From: Escarpia spicata
Taxonomy: Eukaryota > Annelida > Polychaeta > Sabellida > Siboglinidae
DNA length: 64,000 nucleotides
Assembly: GCA_963995525.1 (NCBI GenBank)
Contig: OZ023214.1
Location: 53,033,678-53,097,677 of the forward strand
Direction of reading: 5' to 3'
Numbering within the stretch: position 1 is the first letter of the stretch; every line of letters begins with the position of its first letter. The position numbers were made by a program, and so were the translations under genes. The notes beneath the pieces were generated by a model, which ran no database searches, was not told the DNA's origin, and saw only the letters and a program-made list of their open reading frames with translations. Below are positions 60,915-64,000 of the stretch, one piece after another.

Positions 60915-61215
60915 TGCAGTGCAGTGGTGTAGTGGCTAGAGCTTCGAACTCTCAATCACGAGAGATTCTGGATTCGAATCCTCTTGCTGCCATTTTGAAC
61001 CTTAGACAAGTTCATTCACTCTACGGTGCTTCTATTCATTAGGCTGTACCTGAGACAGTGTTCGATATGTGTGTATGCTGTCTTTGCACAGTAACTGCAG
61101 CATGGCTGAATGCTTCCTAAAGAAGTCGATAAGGTGTTCGAAAGAACAGGTCTGCTGGGGTGGTGAAGTGTAGTGCTTTGAGCAGTTATTGCATCAAGTA
61201 ATTAGTCATAAAAAT
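60915..61215 (+). repeat. tRNA-derived SINE
   Basis: tRNA-like head with box A (gtgtagtggctagagc) and box B (gattcgaatcc). A middle part with accttagacaagttcattcactct resembles the conserved core of CORE-type SINEs. The 3' part has aaggtgttcgaaagaacagg and gtgctttgagcag, shared with 46822-46932. Confidence 0.75.
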
Positions 61216-61659
61216 GGCCTAAACTGGAAACCAAGTTGCATGTTGCTACTTTATCTTTTTTTTTGGTAAACATCTATCTATATGTAAAGCTGTTTACACA
61301 AGCAGGACACATTTCAAACAAGTGTTATGAACATTGGGTCTGTACAACACCACGCACACCCATAATGTTAGCATTATAAATCTTTTGAGCTGTCATTCTA
61401 GTCCTGACAGGAATTCCTATTGGGTCCAGCAAGATTATGTAGTGTCTCCAAAATAGCTGTCTGATAAAATATGACTGGCAGTTTCGATGTAGGGTGAATA
61501 AATGATAAATAAAATAACTACAAACATTACATTGCTCAGATATATTCAATATCCGCTTCAAACAATGATAAAAGGATGTGAAAATTATGATCGACGTTCG
61601 ACTTCGAATGGTCACTCGTTCTACTTTAAATAGTATCACTCGATCAACACCGAGTCTAC

Positions 61660-62110
61660 TGCTCATCACCAATTACATACCTACAAACTGTCGAATGTCT
61701 TTAGTCTTAGAATGACGGGCGCGCCGAGCAACGTGTTATCGTCTTGCGTGTATCGTATAAAGTAATCGCACTAGTCACAGCCATTCCTAAAAATAAAATG
61801 TAGGTGACAGCGCTTACCTGCAGTTAGGGCAGTGACACAGTTACTCTTGTGAAGAACGTCATCAAAACATGAGCACTTTCAGGTGTTCATATGCAAATGA
61901 GACGGGTGTGCGCTACTCAGGTGAAAGACCGGAGTACCAACATTGCCGTGGCAGCGAGAACCCGTAAGAATCAATACAAGGCAGATTATAGAGCGACGGC
62001 GCCTGCGGGCTGCTCAGGCGAGTGTTTTCTTGTCGATTCGACTGGACGCGATATAGCTGGCCCACTCGCCACCGAGTGAGTTATTACACGTCGCGGGCGT
62101 GGTTCTTACT
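61660..62110 (-). promoter_or_regulatory. Possible 5' region of the receptor gene
   Basis: CpG-richer than its surroundings (for example gggcgcgccgagcaacg at about 61719 and gagcgacggcgcctgcggg at about 61991). On the minus strand two good splice donors occur: CTGCAG|GTAAGC with the last exon base at 61818, and TTGTAG|GTATGT near 61682. An upstream non-coding exon here could splice to the acceptor at 54303. This is inference only; no core promoter motif is certain. Confidence 0.25.
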
Positions 62111-62630
62111 GTCTCGTGTCATACTTGGCTTAACTGTGATAACAAGGCAACAACACGTGTATTGATGGGTTTCAATGGATGTTGCTCAGGGTTTCTTTAA
62201 GTCTATACAAGGTTTAGTTGATAACCCTTTATGCATCTAATATTGTACGCCTAACCCGCACAAATATTTACTCGGAGAAGAATCTCCGATTTTAGTTTAA
62301 AACATGGATAACGCGCGAATGTTATTTTTATTCTTGTCAATACCAACGGTGTCAATATATGTCTATCTCTCCACCGTGTTAACATGCAACCATGTTATCA
62401 GTTACTTTGATTGTTAACAAGGCAATCACAAAGAATAATATGTAAACCTCTACATGCCACTATATATCTATATAGAAATGATTTGTCCAAACTTTGCACC
62501 TTTTTATGAACAACGACTGCAGTCCGCCATTGCGTGCACACTGTTATATTGTCTATTATGTGCAAAAAGGCGTGTAGCATTGAGTTCTTTTCTTGTGGTG
62601 GCGTTCGTTTTCAACCTACGACTGCAGGAT
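62111..62630. other. No recognisable gene
   Basis: Short open frames only, none with a domain. Confidence 0.4.
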
Positions 62631-62639
62631 CTCAATCAC

Positions 62640-62910
62640 CTTGAACCTCATCAAAAAGTTCCAACTGCACCCTAGACCTCCAACTACACCCCAGGCCTCC
62701 AACTACACCCCAGACTTCCAACTACACCCCAGACCTCCAACTACACCCAGACCTCCAACTACACCCAGACCTCCAACTACACTCCAGACCTTCAACTGCA
62801 TCCCAGACCGCCAACTGCACCCCAGACCTCCAACTGCACCCCAGACCTCCAACTACACACCAAGACCTCCAACTGCACCCACACCTCCAACTGCACTCCC
62901 TTTAAAGCTA
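62640..62910. repeat. 18/19-bp minisatellite
   Basis: About 13 copies of ccccagacctccaactacac with small length changes; it degenerates into ccaactgcac words. Confidence 0.85.
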
Positions 62911-62959
62911 ACAAAAACTCCAACTGCACCCTTTTTCCTGAGCGGAGGGTGATTCTTTC

Positions 62960-63000
62960 GCACCAACCGCACCAACCGCACCAACCGCACCAACTGCACA
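62960..63000. repeat. 10-bp tandem repeat
   Basis: Four copies of caccaaccgc, related in sequence to the preceding repeat. Confidence 0.8.
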
Positions 63001-63214
63001 CCTTAGTCAACGAGTCCGGCTAAATAAAATATTCTTTTCCAAAAACAATAATGTTATCGGTTTCCGGCTTTCATTCAACCTACTGCTACATAGACTCGGG
63101 GACTGGGATGCAAAGCGAGCAACTGCCCCTGGGAATATCTCGGGGGAAGATGATTTAATACAGTTCTGATCCCCAGAAATGTAAAATTAAGCCTCGGGAT
63201 ACAACTGAACGTTT

Positions 63215-64000
63215 TTTATGAGTCTCAGGGAGCACAGTTGGAAGTGTTTCGTGAGCCCCAGGGAGCACAGTTGGAAGTGTTTAGTGAGTTTCAGGGAGCT
63301 CAGTTGGAAGTGTTTAGTGAGTCTCAGGGAGCACAGTTGGAAGTGTTTAGTGAGTCTCAGGGAGCACAGTTGGACGTGTTTAGTGAGCCCCAGGGAGCAC
63401 AGTTAGAAGTGTTTAGTGAGTCTCATGGAGCTCAGTTGGAAGTGTTTAGTGAGTCTCAGGGAGCACAGTTGGAAGTGTTTAGTGAGTCTCAGGGAGCACA
63501 GTTGGAAGTGTTTAGTGAGTCTCAGGGAGCACAGTTGGAAGTGTTTAGTGAGTCTCAGGGAGCACAGTTGGACGTGTTTAGTGAGTCTCAGGGAGCACAG
63601 TTGGAAGTGTTTAGTGAGTCTCAGGGAGCACAGTTGGAAGTGTTTAGTGAGTCTCAGGGAGCACAGTTGGACGTGTTTAGTGAGTCTCAGGGAGCACAGT
63701 TGGACGTGTTTAGTGAGTCTCAGGGAGCACCGTTGGACGTGTTTAGTGAGTCTCGGGGAGCACAGTTGGAAATGTTTAGTGAGTCTCAGGGAGCACAGTT
63801 GGAAGTGTTTAGTGAGTCAAAGAGCACAGTTGGAAGTGTTTAGTGAGTCTCAGGGAGCACAGTTGGAAGTGTTTAGTGAGTCACGGGGATCACAGTTGGA
63901 AGTGTTTAGTGAGTCTCAGGGAGCACAGTTGGAAGTGTTTAGTGAGTCTCAGGGAGCACAGTTGGAAGTGTTTAGTGAGTCTCGGGGAGCACAGTTGGAA
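63215..64000. repeat. 33-bp minisatellite running off the window
   Basis: About 24 units of agtgagtctcagggagcaca gttggaagtgttt. The 33-bp length gives a plus-strand open frame (63238-63843, 11-residue unit GAQLEVFSESQ). A 29-bp unit near 63816 breaks the frame. Confidence 0.9.

Noticed and set aside
61891..62079. 62-residue plus-strand frame in the CpG-rich stretch
   Set aside because: Short, no domain, and better explained as promoter-proximal sequence.

Overview
This window is metazoan nuclear DNA. It shows spliced exons with consensus GT/AG borders, extracellular CUB and LDL-receptor class A (LDLa) modules, CR1/L2-like and RTE-like LINEs, Ty3/gypsy, hAT and pogo-type remnants, tRNA-derived SINEs and many minisatellites. 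A marine invertebrate (lancelet or mollusc type) would fit, but the sequence does not fix the species. Nothing looks bacterial or organellar.

Layout. 1-8.3 kb: an unrecognised, frame-broken minus-strand coding remnant, then pieces of Ty3/gypsy elements (integrase tail, polypurine tract/LTR edge, gag zinc knuckles, RT, RNase H, and a second RT scrap). 8.3-16.7 kb: SINE-like and pogo-like elements, a CR1/L2-like LINE inserted in a palindromic AT-rich satellite, and a 780-bp unit with 171-bp terminal direct repeats. 16.8-54.3 kb: one minus-strand gene, which I assembled by hand from nine exons whose splice phases all agree (1,707 nt, 568 codons plus stop). It encodes a signal peptide, a divergent CUB domain, half of a second CUB, one LDLa module, a transmembrane helix, and a cytoplasmic tail with three PPxY motifs and about 13 copies of a decapeptide repeat. 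Its introns hold almost all the tandem repeats. Intron 6 is 23.6 kb and is almost wholly a 44-bp minisatellite (22.8-46.3 kb, about 534 units) with higher-order structure. 54.4-64 kb: a LINE split by a DNA-transposon-like insert, several minisatellites (18, 57, 38, 19 and 33 bp), a tRNA-derived SINE, and a CpG-richer stretch near 61.7-62.1 kb that could hold an upstream 5' exon of the receptor gene.

How it fits together. The only convincing host gene is the CUB/LDLa single-pass receptor. Its PPxY motifs suggest binding to WW-domain proteins such as NEDD4-type ubiquitin ligases (inference). Minisatellite growth affects its coding sequence (30-bp repeat in the tail), one splice-donor region (33-bp repeat copying the exon 5 donor) and its introns. 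Most long open frames elsewhere are artefacts of tandem repeats or transposon remnants.
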